DNA from: Thysanoteuthis rhombus
Taxonomy: Eukaryota; Mollusca; Cephalopoda; Oegopsida; Thysanoteuthidae
Direction of reading: 5' to 3'
NCBI GenBank assembly: GCA_963457665.1
Contig: OY735212.1
Span: 59,977,228-60,041,227 of the forward strand
DNA length: 64,000 nucleotides
Shown: in pieces, positions 1 through 10,521 of the stretch
Layout: every line of letters begins with the position of its first letter
Position numbering within the stretch: the stretch's first letter is position 1
Translations under genes and position numbers: made by a program
The notes under the pieces: model-generated
What the model was told of the DNA's origin: nothing
The model's database searches: none
What the model saw: the letters and a program-made list of their open reading frames with translations, nothing else

Positions 1-195
1 TCAACATTTATTCATTAATTTTTCTAGAAAAAATGGTTTATTTTTGAAAATTTCCACCTAAATAGGTTGGGAGGGGGGATAGGTTTATGCTAAATTGATC
101 TCTAGTTTGTGTCCAGCAGTGTTCACACTTTTCTTTTTTTTTTCCAATTGTTCACCCCTAACATGACATGCTGCTTAAAAATGTTGGTCATTTGT
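1..195 (+). repeat. Family A dispersed repeat, cut by the window edge
   Basis: Family A has nine copies in this window. Its consensus opens with TAGGTTTCTTCAGTTTTCAAG, continues through an AATGGAGCTATAGGGCTGAAA block and a GGTCACTAGTTTGTGTC block, and closes with CATGCTGCCAAAAGATGTTGG followed by TAACCAGACCTGT. This copy starts inside the element, in the GTCTAGAAAA block, and runs to a decayed ATGTTGGTCAT end. No reading frame is shared by the copies, so it is probably non-autonomous. Its class is unknown. Confidence 0.7.
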
Positions 196-249
196 ATAAA
201 ATTAAAGATGTTGTAGTTTTGACTGAATGTTCATTCATATGAACTTAGA

Positions 250-300
250 ATTATACAAGATATCAACTTTGTACAATGGCCAGTTGTTGAGTTATCTCAA
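250..300 (-). repeat. Family I repeat fragment
   Basis: Read on the reverse strand this carries the block CAACAACTGGCCATTGTAC followed by AAAGTTGATAT. The same block is seen at 16.7 kb (reverse) and at 55.8 and 59.6 kb (forward, longer copies). No coding content; class unknown. Confidence 0.55.
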
Positions 301-962
301 TGCATACTCACATACACAAATTTCTCAAATCATAGTGATATACTCAAGCTAAAAACTATCGAGTTAATTGGCTTCACTCTCTTCGTAACTTTTCTTGAGT
401 TTCAGTTTAAATTGGTCCCAAGTATCAAATTTGTTTGATGATTAGGGTAGCTTTTATTTGCTATGAAAACAAAGACTTACATTTTCCATATTTGGGATAG
501 AATGAAATTGCTTTTAGATAATATCACCTTTTTCCTGCAAATTCTCCCTAATATTGAAATATAGATTTCTAAAAAAAAAATTTTTTAAATTTTCAAAAAA
601 TGACCCAAATCAAAATACTAATTGAGACCAGTTATACAACTGACCCCAAAACATCATGTTATGGATAGTCATTAAGCTTATCTTAATCTGGCTCACTGGT
701 ATCTTAGAAGGCTTGAACTCACCACTGTGATAATGGTCTTTAAGACTGGCTTGCTCCCCATTAATCCACAACAAAGTGCCCAGTCACCTCATATTATGAA
801 TTCATTCTATGTATTTTATTCTGGCATTCAAGATATTTGCAGACAATCATCAATGACGATTCAAATCATTACTAATCTTACACTTATTAGTTTTTTCATT
901 GTTTAAAAATTTGAAATTATGACAGAATAACTGAAAATGTATGATATTAGAAGCCATCAATC
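301..962. other. AT-rich DNA, no feature recognised
   Basis: There is no open frame of note and no repeat that I could match elsewhere in the window. Confidence 0.5.
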
Positions 963-1146
963 AAAACTGTCAAAATAGGTTTCTTCAGTTCTCAAGTTGA
1001 TACTTATCAGTCTTTCAAAGGTTTCTTCAGTTCTCAGCTTGGTCCAGCTTTTCCCAATTTTTTAATTGATCATCCCCAACACAGCATGCTGCCAAAAAAT
1101 GTTGGTCACGTGACACTTTCTTTTGAGTTACTAACCAGACCTGTTT
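963..1146 (+). repeat. Family A repeat, internally deleted
   Basis: The 5' block (AAAACTGTCAAAATAGG, then TTTCTTCAGTTCTCAAG) is repeated once about 50 bp downstream. It then jumps straight to the 3' block (AATTGATCATCCCCAACACAG through ACTAACCAGACCTGT). The middle of the element is missing. A 66-codon frame at 1086-1286 is a by-product of the repeat and is not a gene. Confidence 0.75.
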
Positions 1147-3438
1147 TTATTTTTTTATTCCTTTGTCTATTTTTGCAATTTTTACTCCAAGATTGTATGA
1201 TGGACAACAGGCGTCCAACATGGCACTCCGTCAATCTTCAGGTTAGAAGAGCAATCAACCAAAACATTTTGGTAAATGCGTCTTGAAGATGCTTGCAGTT
1301 CTGTAACAAACACTAACCTATTTATGGCTTTTGTAGGCCTCAAATATCAGCATTTCACTTGGGTTTTTTTTCTTTATATATATGATACCTTTGATTTGCC
1401 TACTTCATATCATAGACAGTTGTTAATTTAGCACTTTTCTCGTTTTAGAAGTGCAAGAATCCAACATCTACCCCTATTTTCGGCAATTTTAGTCATTTTT
1501 AGGCTGATGCAGCCATATTTAGCAACTTAGAATGGATGACAGGTTCTGTTATTGTTTTTTAGTGCAGTGTGTTTTTAGGGGTTTTTTTTAAAAACGTTTT
1601 TGAAGTCAGTTCAGCATAAAAAATATTTTTGAGTTTTCAACACTGATCACAGATTATCAAAATTAGTTGCTCATCCCATATACCAGAATGCATATTTGTT
1701 TTTAGATGATATTCAAAAAAAGATCAATCCAGAATTTACCGCTATAGTCAATGAATTATTACATTTGAGACGCATCTCAGAATGTTCTTTTTTTCTTCTT
1801 TTGCAAAGTATCTTAATTACTATAAATCATCAGAAAAGATATCTTGACATTGTAGGGGATGATGATAAAATACATCAGCATAATTCTATTGCAGTGCTGA
1901 CAATTATAAATGTTTTTTTTTTTAGTTAGGTCAAAATGTCAGGCTCCCTCCTCCACACACTCCCCTCCAACTTCTGTGTAACCTAATTCTGGCTAAATGC
2001 ACCTGCATTCAATAATGTCAAGTGTCAACACTACTACTGTACAATAGTACCAGTTAGTAACATATGATCATTTAAGAAGAAAAAAAAATATTTAGTCATC
2101 TTGAATGACTTGTAAGCTTAATGGGTCATTTCTTTTGGATAGATGCTGGCTGGTCAATTGGATAAATGACAATTGTTTTTGTATATCATGATTACATTTT
2201 ACTTATTATGGGAGAGATTTATAGTAAATCTTATGTCTGGCATCAGAAACGCTTAAAAATAGTTTCCTGTCCAATGCAGTCAGTTTGAATGGCAGAAATC
2301 ATTGATACAAATCAGATAATTGAATCACTGTTGTCACAATCACTGACTGGACCAAACTACAGAAGACGGAGACTAAAAGTATTCTTCCTTTTTCACTCGT
2401 CTGTCTGTCCATTAACAATTCCTATATGAAAGGGAAGAAAAATTGGTGGAAAATGAAAACATGGAAATAGATTATTAAAAAAAAAGGTATATATAATGAG
2501 AGATAGGAAGAAATATAAACTTCTGTTAACTAGATTGAATTCTCACTTGTTTATTTTGTGAGAATTTCTTATTGTTTATGAGAGAGCAAAAGACTGGAGA
2601 GTTCTTTTATTAGGAATTAGTAAAACAAGTCATCTCTTCTTTTGATAAAGAGAAAAGGCAGTGATCATGGTGAGAAGGAGATTTGTTTTACAACAGTAAT
2701 TGTTGATTTGAAGGCAGTGAGTTGAAAATAAGGAACATCACATCAATGAACTAATTTTATATCTTTATTTTCTGCTGGAGACTAAAAATGAATACTGTAT
2801 CTTTCCTCTTTAGTCTACCTGCTTTTGCTTGTTATAAACAAAATCTACAAAGAAAGCTTTGCTTTAAAAACAACCTTTAATCATTTTTCTCTTTTATGCT
2901 TGTACCTAAAGTTTTTTTAATACCTTACATTCTTAACCTATCTCCATTTTCTTTCCATGAACTGTATCTTGAATTTTCATTGAATTGTTCACCTTTGAAT
3001 TGTATAGTACATACAAAGAATTTAAAATTTCATGCTGCATTAAACAAAATCCATTTTTACCTAACAACAGTAATGACGTCCATATATTTGAAAAGGGGTA
3101 TTTTATCAATTATGTATGTAATATATAGATCTAATTTCATATTCATGCAGTCTTTTATTCAATCTGACTCTTATTAGAGATCTTTAAACATTAAAATTTT
3201 TTACTTTCCAGTATTTTCTGTAATAAGAAAGTAGATGGATTTGTCTAAGAAATATGTGAGGAGAGTGGTATGTCAGGTCATGTTTTTGACCATCAGATGA
3301 TCACAGTGTCATTTGATCATTTGCAGATGGAAACACTTGACAGTTAATTACAATGGTTGTAAAATAATTAGAAAAACCTGGCCCATATTGTCTTTTATAG
3401 ATTATTACATGCCTGGGGAACACAATATGGAAGATTGA
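1147..3438. other. AT-rich DNA with a weak family H trace
   Basis: About 1420-1650 carries scattered family H wording (TTAGCACTTTT, CGGCAATTTTAGTCATTTTT, CAACACTGA), too decayed to delimit. The 77- and 93-codon frames at 1696-1929 and 2896-3177 have no recognisable composition or motif. Nothing else is supportable. Confidence 0.45.
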
Positions 3439-3446
3439 ATAATGAG

Positions 3447-3812
3447 GTTTGGTGTACGGTGCTTTATATGTTGGGTGTGCTACAGATGCACAAAAGTGAA
3501 AAAGAATTTTAGCGTCTGAAAAAGCAATGGACAGTAAAAGCCCTTTTGGTACAATGTAGGGAAGGTTTTACCAATCGTAGAAATTAGAGAGTAATGGAAA
3601 ACGACCTAAATTTTGGTTTTCTTTCATCAAGTCTCTTATTTCTCTTTATTTGTTCGCCATGATCAAATGAGTAAAGATTTGAAAATTCACAATTAGAATC
3701 ACCTTCCTTATATTGTACTAAAAAGGCTTTTACTATCCATTGCTTTTTATAGACACTAAAATATTTTGTGCGTCTATTACACACAGCACACCCAAGGTAC
3801 AAAGCCCCACTG
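3447..3812. mobile_element. Family F hAT-type foldback element (complete)
   Basis: A 366-bp element flanked on both sides by the identical octamer ATAATGAG (3439-3446 and 3813-3820), which is the 8-bp target duplication expected of hAT transposons. The two arms (about 3447-3567 and 3700-3812) are long inverted repeats. The left arm has GGTGCTTTATATGTTGGGTG and AAAAGCAATGGACAGTAAAAG; the right arm carries their reverse complements. The ends are a decayed CAGTGG/CCACTG pair. The loop is AT-rich and codes for nothing. The 72-codon reverse frame at 3584-3802 lies inside the element. It is non-autonomous and would have needed a hAT transposase supplied elsewhere. Confidence 0.88.
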
Positions 3813-3820
3813 ATAATGAG

Positions 3821-4215
3821 AGTTAAATTCTCAGACCAATTTTATAATATACAACAGTTGGATAATAAAAGATGAAACTCCCTAGAAATAGAAAAGACCT
3901 ATTTGGAAACCCCAAATCTGGCATATATCACAAAACCCAAATATAAACTGATTTATTTGAATGTATTCTTATTTTATTTTTGCTTCCTGACTTTTTTAAT
4001 TCTTATTTCTTAAGGTTTATGAAAGATGACAAATGAAAAACCTTGTTTTATAAATGCTGATTAAAATATGATTTTTCTGAATTTTGATTGCTTCTGCTAT
4101 CTGAAGATCATCATTGAATGGCCAAATGAAATTTTCATATTCTTTACTTGAGAGAACATGATAGCTAGCATTTCCCTTTTATAAACTTTTTTTTTAAAAG
4201 AAATAAAATGTCTAT
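3821..4215. other. AT-rich DNA, no feature recognised
   Basis: Low-complexity A/T runs only; no shared repeat found. Confidence 0.4.
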
Positions 4216-4520
4216 ACCTCACATAAATAAATCACCATAGCCTGCATATAACTAATTATCTGAAAAATTATCTAAAATGTTACTAGCACAAGATTTGGAC
4301 ATTGTTAGTCCAAAATGACCATAGAGACAAAAAAATGAAAAAATTTTTTTAAGAGAAAAAAAAATTGTTTTTAGAATGGGTATAGTGGTATACTATGCAA
4401 ATTTTCAAGGTTGCAGCCCCCAAAATATGACCAGAAGCGCCTGGGGACACACAAACACAGATGAGCAAACAGAAGAATTTGTAGCTCACCTGGCTGGTTG
4501 GTCAGGCCATCTGCCATGAA
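4216..4520 (+). mobile_element. Family C MITE-like element
   Basis: Family C elements begin near TGAATCACYATAGCC and end near the reverse complement GGCTATAGTGATTCA. Between them lie an AATTATCTAAAA block, CAAGATTTGGGCAT, CAAAATGACC and a TTTTCAAGGTTTTAGCCCC block. This copy has the start as AAATCACCATAGCCTGC and a degraded end. Non-coding. It most resembles a non-autonomous DNA transposon. Confidence 0.7.
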
Positions 4521-4875
4521 ACAGTTGCAATGCATATAACAAAAGTTCTATGACAGAATTTTTCATTTAGCATTGAAGAAATCATTTATGTGCTAGATGA
4601 CTCAAATAGATGTTAATATGCCCAAAGATGATACAAATGATGATTACCTTTTCTTTTGTAAAACTTTTTGTTCTTTTCTTTTTCATCCAAATCTAGTGTC
4701 AGTTTCTACTTTATTCATGTTTTTTCCTCTTCCCTAGGATTTTCCTATATTTTTTTCTGTGAAATCATCTTTTTCCCTATCCCAATCATTAATATTACAT
4801 TGCCTAATGCAAGTGTAAGTCTAAATTTGTCTTAATCAGAGACCTTTTGGTTAATGTATCTGCCCAATAATCACT

Positions 4876-5205
4876 TATTGAGCTGGAACATTGAACCTAA
4901 CCAAAAAATTTACCCTTAAACTGAGAACCATGTAATGTGCACCACAGAGAATCCTTCTCAATACCACATGGAGAGAATACAAGACCCCACAGTATACTAA
5001 AAAAATTAAAAAAAAAACAGAAGTCAGTGATATAGGAACCATTAAAAATCTAAAATGGCAATGGGCTGGTCGTGTTGCAAGAATGGCAGACAACTGCTCG
5101 ACATCACAACTCAGAAAGTGTTGGCTCTGCTATAGAAAGGTCTGGTGAATCTTGGGGAAGGACCAAGTCCAGCAATGGATGCAAAAAGCTGATGATGATT
5201 ATGTT
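4876..5205 (+). pseudogene. RTE-type reverse transcriptase, 3' end fragment
   Basis: Forward frames give broken pieces of the C-terminal region of an RTE-type non-LTR reverse transcriptase: LNLTKKFTLKLRT, then LKWQWAGRVARMAD and a final LGKDQVQQWMQK-like stretch. The polypeptide is interrupted by frameshifts and only the last ~110 codons remain, as is usual for 5'-truncated LINE copies. It ends in the TGATGATGAT tail also seen on the copies at 27, 45 and 47 kb. No catalytic reverse-transcriptase motif survives. Confidence 0.82.
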
Positions 5206-5680
5206 TTTAAGATCTCCTCTCATTATGTGCTTTGAAAAGAATCATACAAAACTTACTTTGTGCTCTCTACAATTCAGATATTTGGTTGTTATAATATGCT
5301 AACTTCACATTTTTTCTTCCTTACTCAAGCTCCTTATTTCAGAACTCCTGTTCCCTGATACTGTGTGGGGACATTGGTGGAGAGACAGGGTGTGGCACTA
5401 TCATCAGTATGTCTTTGAATTCTTGTAGGAACCTTGTTTGTGAAAAAATGGCAATATAAATGTGAGCAGACATTCCCAAAGATGCTGATATTTTCACTAT
5501 ACGGCTGGAATTATAGTTTACAGTGTTAATGGTTGATTCTTTGTGTTTGTTTATGTCAAATATGCACAGCTCAGCTGTATCAATTGATGAGATAGAGAGA
5601 TTTTCTACCTGAAGCATTTTATTATCTCAGCCTTAAAATCAGCTGTGAATGGAATCTGTATTCTAACTCAAGCACAAATA
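5206..5680. other. AT-rich DNA with one unassigned 92-codon reverse frame
   Basis: The reverse frame at 5339-5617 is open for 92 codons, but an in-frame stop lies four codons before its ATG and I recognise no domain. The rest is featureless. Confidence 0.35.
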
Positions 5681-6068
5681 TTAATCACCACTATCTACAA
5701 AAGACCAGTTAAATCATCATTTTGGTTATTCATGTGTTCTGGCATTTATATCTATCTATCCAGACTTTATTCAGCCCTTTGTGTTTATAGATGTAACTCG
5801 AAATTTTGCACACACCTCTCTATGAGTAGGGAAAAATGTAACCCTCCAAAACTGTTTTTAGTGGGGAGTTTCAATATGCAATGTAAGTTCATGCTAAATT
5901 GGTCACTAGTTCGTGTCTGCATTTTTAAAAAAATTCAGACCTTTTTTAATGATCACAGTCTATCAAAAGGCGAAAGAAGTAACTTATTCATTGATCATCC
6001 CCAACACAGAATATATAGTTATTGGGGATGGTGATTTTATAATTTCCCTTAGAATGCTAGTTTTTATC
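5681..6068 (+). repeat. Family B repeat
   Basis: Family B has three copies here (5.7, 8.4 and 62.4 kb). The 5' half is its own: ACAAAAGACCAGTT, TTCATGTGTTCTG, then a TCTATCC.GRCTT..CCAGCCC block and GAAATTTTGCACAC. Its centre and 3' part (CAATGTAAGTTCATGCTAAA, GGTCACTAGTTCGTGTC, TTAATGATCACAGTC) are shared with family A. It ends at GGTGATTTTATAATTTCCC. The 129-codon frame at 5645-6034 runs through the repeat and is incidental. Confidence 0.75.
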
Positions 6069-6317
6069 CTGATCTCTAGTCACTTTCTAAATTAGTTTCC
6101 TTCTATTATCTGAGTATTTTGTGCTCTTCTCTTTCATATACATACATGTAGAGACAGAGTTTTTACTTCAAGAGTTTACCTTAGCAATAAACTGACTTTA
6201 CAATCTGAACATTCATCTCATTTTATTGAAGTATTTGCATTTAAACTGTCTCAACACAAATCAAGTTCTGTTATCTAAAAAATGCTGAAATAGCTTTTAT
6301 GATGTCAAACAGCTGGA

Positions 6318-6472
6318 AGAGAAATGAAGCGTAGCCATCAAAGATGGTGGAGGGTTCTATCTTTTTTTTATACATGTGCTTAAACTTTTGCTTATTCCAG
6401 TGGTCCGGGCCTTACCATTTTATCTAAAAATTCAAAATTTGGCATCAGTGCACCACTAGACCCCTGGTGCTC
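6318..6472 (+). mobile_element. Family D element, 5' fragment
   Basis: Family D opens with ATTGAACAACYGTAGCC, then ATCAAAGATGG, and has a conserved TGGCATCAGT...CACTAGACCCC block. This copy keeps GTAGCCATCAAAGATGGTGG and TTTGGCATCAGTGCACCACT, then loses similarity. Confidence 0.6.
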
Positions 6473-6664
6473 AATTCGCAATGAAAATTCATCATGAAAA
6501 GTGTATAGTTTTTTGCCCAAAAGCGACATCACAAGCTTTTAAAGATTTAGAATGTTTGGTGAGTATGGAGATGGGGAAAATCAGGATTATCTTTCTGTCA
6601 AAATTTTTTATAGAATGAGATTAAATTGAATTACAGCTCAGATGATGCAACAGCATTTTAATAA
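6473..6664. other. AT-rich DNA, no feature recognised
   Basis: No matched repeat or motif. Confidence 0.35.
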
Positions 6665-6846
6665 ATTTCTGTTTTGATTCTTATTAGTATCAACAGTATT
6701 TTTCTTTTGATTGTTATTATTAATGTTATCATAAACAAAGAACAGCATCTCAATATTCACATGACAATTAGGGTAAGCTGCTCTAAGCACCTTAAAGTCC
6801 GGACCCTTCCTAACTTGCACCTTTTGAACAGGCATGACCTTGTTTA

Positions 6847-6848
<2 letters not shown>
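6665..6848 (-). repeat. Family O repeat with a coding-like tract
   Basis: On the reverse strand this shares an identical run GAGATGCTGTTCTTT, an AATAACAATCAAAA tract and a GTTGATA...AT block with the copy at 59.8 kb. An open reverse frame reads EMLFFVYDNINNNNQ through the shared part. The source protein is not recognised. A 30-base A run (6849-6878) abuts it. Confidence 0.5.

Positions 6849-6878
<30 letters not shown>
6849..6878. repeat. Poly-A tract, 30 bases
   Basis: An uninterrupted run of 30 A residues at the edge of a family O copy. On the reverse strand, from which family O reads, it would be T30, so it is not a poly-A tail of that repeat. Confidence 0.95.
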
Positions 6879-6880
<2 letters not shown>

Positions 6881-7159
6881 TTGATTTGCCAATATTTGGT
6901 AGAATGTTCTTTCTCATTGCACAGTGTACACTCAAAATTTACTTTATATTAATAGGGGAAATGCAGAAAAACAGCTTTTCAATTAGTCTTGATACATTTA
7001 TGTTTTTATTGAGTACAATTCTTTGAAAATGTGATTAGGCAACACAAGAAACTGTGTATCTCAGTACTTTGGATTAACCATTCTCTAGAGAGCCTTATGA
7101 TGCCTAAAGTTTTCATAGAGTTACATGGCTGTTAAATATCTGTCTTCAGAAAGAATTCC

Positions 7160-7385
7160 ATCTTTGACAAATAAAAATTTGGCTGTGCAGAAATTGCTAA
7201 ATTAGTGTGGAAATGCTTAAAATTTTTGGCTTTGGGGGCCATTTTTTGAACATCTTTAGCATCTTCTAGGTTTTATTTAGACCATTTTTGGCATTTTCTG
7301 GCAATCTTTTTTAGCTACTTTAGCACTTTTTGGCAGTCAAACTTGTACAAAAATATTTTTGGTTGGCAACACTGAGTTTCAGTCT
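7160..7385 (+). repeat. Family H repeat
   Basis: Shares ATCTTTGACAAATAAAAAT, AAATTGCTAAATTAG, a T-rich block of repeated TTTAGCA/TTTTTGGCA words and the end TTGGCAACACTGA with the copy at 56.4 kb. Partial copies lie at 12.3 kb (reverse) and 21.4 kb. It is non-coding and its class is unknown. Confidence 0.7.
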
Positions 7386-7929
7386 TGGTAATTTTTTCTG
7401 GCAACACCCATTTAGTTATATTGTTGCTTGGAGTTAATTCTGGAAAATTGCAAATTGTTAACGAAATCAAATTTCTTGTTTGTCAATTAATCAAATCTAC
7501 AAGGTTTTTTATTCAAAGAGTTACTTTCATCCTTGGCGAAAATTGTATTTACAAGATTTTTAGATTTGTTGAAATATTTGAAAAGTCATCATTCAATGGT
7601 TATAAAATTTTTTATAGTGCTTCCTTTGATACCAAGAGAGACCCAATTATTTCCTTTTTCTTTTTTTTCTTTTTAGATTCCTAATATATTTTTAATAATG
7701 CAAAAATTCCAAAGCAGGGTTAAATTTGAAACCCTAAAGTTATGTGAGTTTCGGGCTTGAAGCTTCCTTGGTACCAGTTGCTGATTGGCTCTGAATATAA
7801 GGGTGTGTAGGAGACATTCTTCATGTGTGACAGTATAAGTCATTCCTCAAACGTTTTTCCATGCTATAAATAATCATGTAGCGCAAAAAAACTAAAAAAT
7901 AAACTCGGAATTAGATGCTTTAAACCAGA
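7386..7929. other. AT-rich DNA, no feature recognised
   Basis: The 99-codon forward frame at 7385-7684 has no recognisable domain and ends in a homopolymeric F run from low-complexity DNA. Confidence 0.4.
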
Positions 7930-8345
7930 ATCTTCAAAGTAGGTTTCTTCAGTTTTCAAGTCAATCCAGCTGGCTATGTATGTATGTATGAATAAATGAA
8001 TGATGCATGCCAGCTACATCAATGCAGTTAGAGGGCTGAAAATTTACATGTATATTTATTATGTCTAGAAAAACAGAAAATTTTTGTTTTGAATTTTTCC
8101 TAAATAAGCTTTTAGTTGGGAGTTCAGTTTGATATATAACTCTATGCCGAACTGGTTACCAATTTGTGCCCCTGTGTTTTTTTTTTTCCAAACAATTTAG
8201 TGTTCACTGTCCAACAAAAGGCGAGAGAAGTAAACTATCCATTCAGCACTCCTTTTTCCAATGTTTTAATTGATCAACCCCAACACGGCATGCTGCCAAA
8301 ATATGTTGGTCACATGATGGTTACTAATGAGTAACCAGAGTTGTG
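7930..8345 (+). repeat. Family A repeat, near full length
   Basis: About 415 bp. It has the opening TAGGTTTCTTCAGTTTTCAAG, the GGCTGAAAATTTACATGTAT block, CAACAAAAGGCGAGAGAAGT, the TTAATTGATCAACCCCAACA block, GGCATGCTGCCAAAATATG and the AACCAGAGTTGTG end. It includes a short (TATG)n slip at about 7975-7990. Confidence 0.8.
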
Positions 8346-8424
8346 AAGAAAGAAAAAAAACAAGTTGAATGGGCTGAAATAATTGTTTTCCAATTAGATA
8401 ATAACCAAATATTTTTTTCGAACT

Positions 8425-8880
8425 TAATTCATTGCTACACACAACAGACTGGTTTAACCACTGTTGCTAATTTTAGTTTATTCATGTGTTCTGACATTTA
8501 TATGTATCTATCCGGGCTTCACCCAGCCCCTACCATTCATAGTAGAAACCTGAAATTTTGCACACATTCTTCTCTCAATTTGTAGAGAAAATGTTGTTTT
8601 ATTTTTTTTTTTCTTTCAAATTCCTCTCCCATATTGGTTTTTGATACGCGTTTCAGTTTGCAATGTAAGTTTTCACTAAATAGGTCACTAGTTTGAGCCT
8701 ACTTGTTTTTTTTTTGGTTTTTTTTAAATTCGGACCTTTTTTAGTAATCACAACCCAAAAAAGGTGAGAGAAATGCCTTATTCAGTGATCCCTTCTTTTT
8801 CCAACTTCTTAATTGATTACCCCCAACACAGTATATGTGGGTAGTAGTGATTCATAATTTCTCATCGAATGTTATACTTT
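8425..8880 (+). repeat. Family B repeat, best copy
   Basis: Begins at CACACAACAGACTGG and includes TATCCGGGCTTCACCCAGCC, GAAATTTTGCACAC, the family A-shared centre (CAATGTAAG, AGGTCACTAGTTTG, TTCGGACCTTTTTTAGTAAT) and the family B end GTGATTCATAATTTC. Confidence 0.78.
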
Positions 8881-9341
8881 GTGACTTGTTTAAAAAGCCA
8901 TTATGATTTGTCAGGAATGATATATAATGTGAGTATATTTATTCCCTGTAGAACCAGAAGGATGTACTTAACTGCTGTTTATGTTCTGCAGATGCTGAAG
9001 AAATAAAAATGGTGAAAACATAATGTTTCAGCTTTCTAATCAATATCAAAAAGTATTCTGATTGAACATTTATCTTAATGGGGCACAATCTCCGTAAGTT
9101 TGAAAGGAAAATGAACAAAGAAGGTGAAATACATTTATCAAAAAAAAATTTTCAAATTTTGAAAATATTTCGTAAGAATATCTGGAATTATTTTGATGGA
9201 AAGTTGGTTACAATCACCAAAATATTCTAGAAATAACTAAAGCTCAATTTGTCATACATTTTTACTAAATCAAAAAATGTTATACGTATAAAAAGATGAG
9301 CACCAGGTTAGATGCTGCTGCTCTGTAACATTAATGTTACA
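8881..9341. other. AT-rich DNA, no feature recognised
   Basis: No matched repeat or coding feature. Confidence 0.4.
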
Positions 9342-9410
9342 TATTAGGTTGGCCATCAGTTTTTGGCTTTTACGAAAAAAGTAAAAAAATAGTATTTGTT
9401 TTGAAGCAAC
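9342..9410 (+). mobile_element. Possible mariner-type terminal end
   Basis: The sequence TATTAGGTTGGCCATCAG with a TTTTACGAAAAAAG interior resembles known mariner termini, which often read TTAGGTTGG just inside a TA dinucleotide. The 11-mer TAGGTTGGCCA recurs at about 28.58 kb. I could not find a matching opposite end, so the call rests on one end only. Confidence 0.3.
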
Positions 9411-9962
9411 CTGTTTTAAAGGCAGTGGGCATAATCTTTCCCTCTCTCCTACTTCTTTTGCACCTTTCAAAGCTCCAACCTTTGACTACTCAGCCTAGCG
9501 TGCTATCACCATTTTTGGATCTGGGATTGCTCAAAAAATGTTCTTATGTAAACATTGCATTTTTTCTGGCTACCTTTTTGAAATCAAGATGGCAACCACA
9601 GTGGTGGTCAGATTTTGTGTCCAGGTTTTATGTGAAAGAACAGATAACAGTCTACTGGTATGCAGATTTTCACTCTTTTTTCACATTTTGAAAGATATTT
9701 CCCAAAGCTACTGTGCTATTATATATTTTTATGTTGGAGTTGGGTAAAAATATAAAAATTTGTGAAATTACAAGCATATATCTATTAGAAATGACTGGGT
9801 CATTTATGTATGGATTGGCATTCATGAGCCTAGAACTGTTTTATTAAGGGAATTCATTTTTAATAATTTAAATATCCTATTTAAAGTTTTTTCTCAAGTC
9901 TCTACTCAAGCTGTTTTAAAAGGGTAATAAAGTCTTAAGATAAAATGTCATGTAAGAAAATC
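9411..9962. other. Unassigned DNA, somewhat less AT-rich
   Basis: Two overlapping frames of 96 and 69 codons (9401-9691 and 9538-9747) have no recognisable domain. This may be the interior of the element whose end is suggested at 9342. Confidence 0.3.
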
Positions 9963-10020
9963 ACCAGTCATCATCATCATCGTCAGTCTTTAAAGTCCAT
10001 TGTTACCCATGGAATCTAGA
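9963..10020 (-). repeat. Possible RTE 3' tail fragment
   Basis: TCATCATCATCATCGTCAGTC followed by TTTAAAGTCCATTG resembles the reverse-strand 3' end of the RTE copies at 26.9 and 45.0 kb (CATCATCAGTCTCTTAACGTC). Only the tail is present. Confidence 0.4.
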
Positions 10021-10394
10021 GTTAAAATTCTAGCAAAATATAGTGAATATGATTTGAAAATAAAATCAAGATCAAGTACTACTTATCTGTAGTAATATCA
10101 TGATAAATGGTCATTGGTAGAAACTTATTTTATCAAAAATATTTGTTAATTCATTATAGTCATTGAATATTATTTTACTAAATGATAATAAGAAAAGTTA
10201 TGGCCAAATTTGACAAATCTAGCCTTTTTAAAAAAGCATTTGGCTTTAAACTTTGTTTGGCCATTATTTTCCAACTATACAGCATCTGTGTGTTCCCTTT
10301 CTTGTCTAGTGGTTACAAAATTTGCTACAGTTAGGAGATATAGAGACACTATAAATCACTCACTAACATAATAACTTTTTTTTCTTTTAGTCAC

Positions 10395-10521
10395 CCATAC
10401 AGTATCTCTTTGACTTATTAGAATTTTCATGTGATATTCATTGTTATGAAAACAGACTATCACATTTTTTACAACCTTTTTATTATTATTACTAATCTAT
10501 TTCACATGGACCATTCCATTA
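10395..10521 (+). repeat. Family E repeat, left part
   Basis: Matches 50.75-50.86 kb: TTCATTGTTATG, ACAACC.TTTTATTATTA, then TCTATTTCACATGGACCA and TTCCATTA. The repeat is split by a family D insertion and resumes at 10911. Confidence 0.6.

Noticed and set aside
5339..5617. 92-codon reverse-strand frame, the longest with no repeat underneath
   Set aside because: No domain recognised, a stop lies just before the ATG, and frames of this length are expected by chance in 64 kb.
5645..6034. 129-codon forward frame, the longest in the window
   Set aside because: It runs through a family B repeat; the other two copies of that repeat do not keep the frame.
6638..6892. 84-codon frame with a poly-phenylalanine start
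   Set aside because: The F run is the complement of a 30-base A tract; the remainder is family O repeat sequence.
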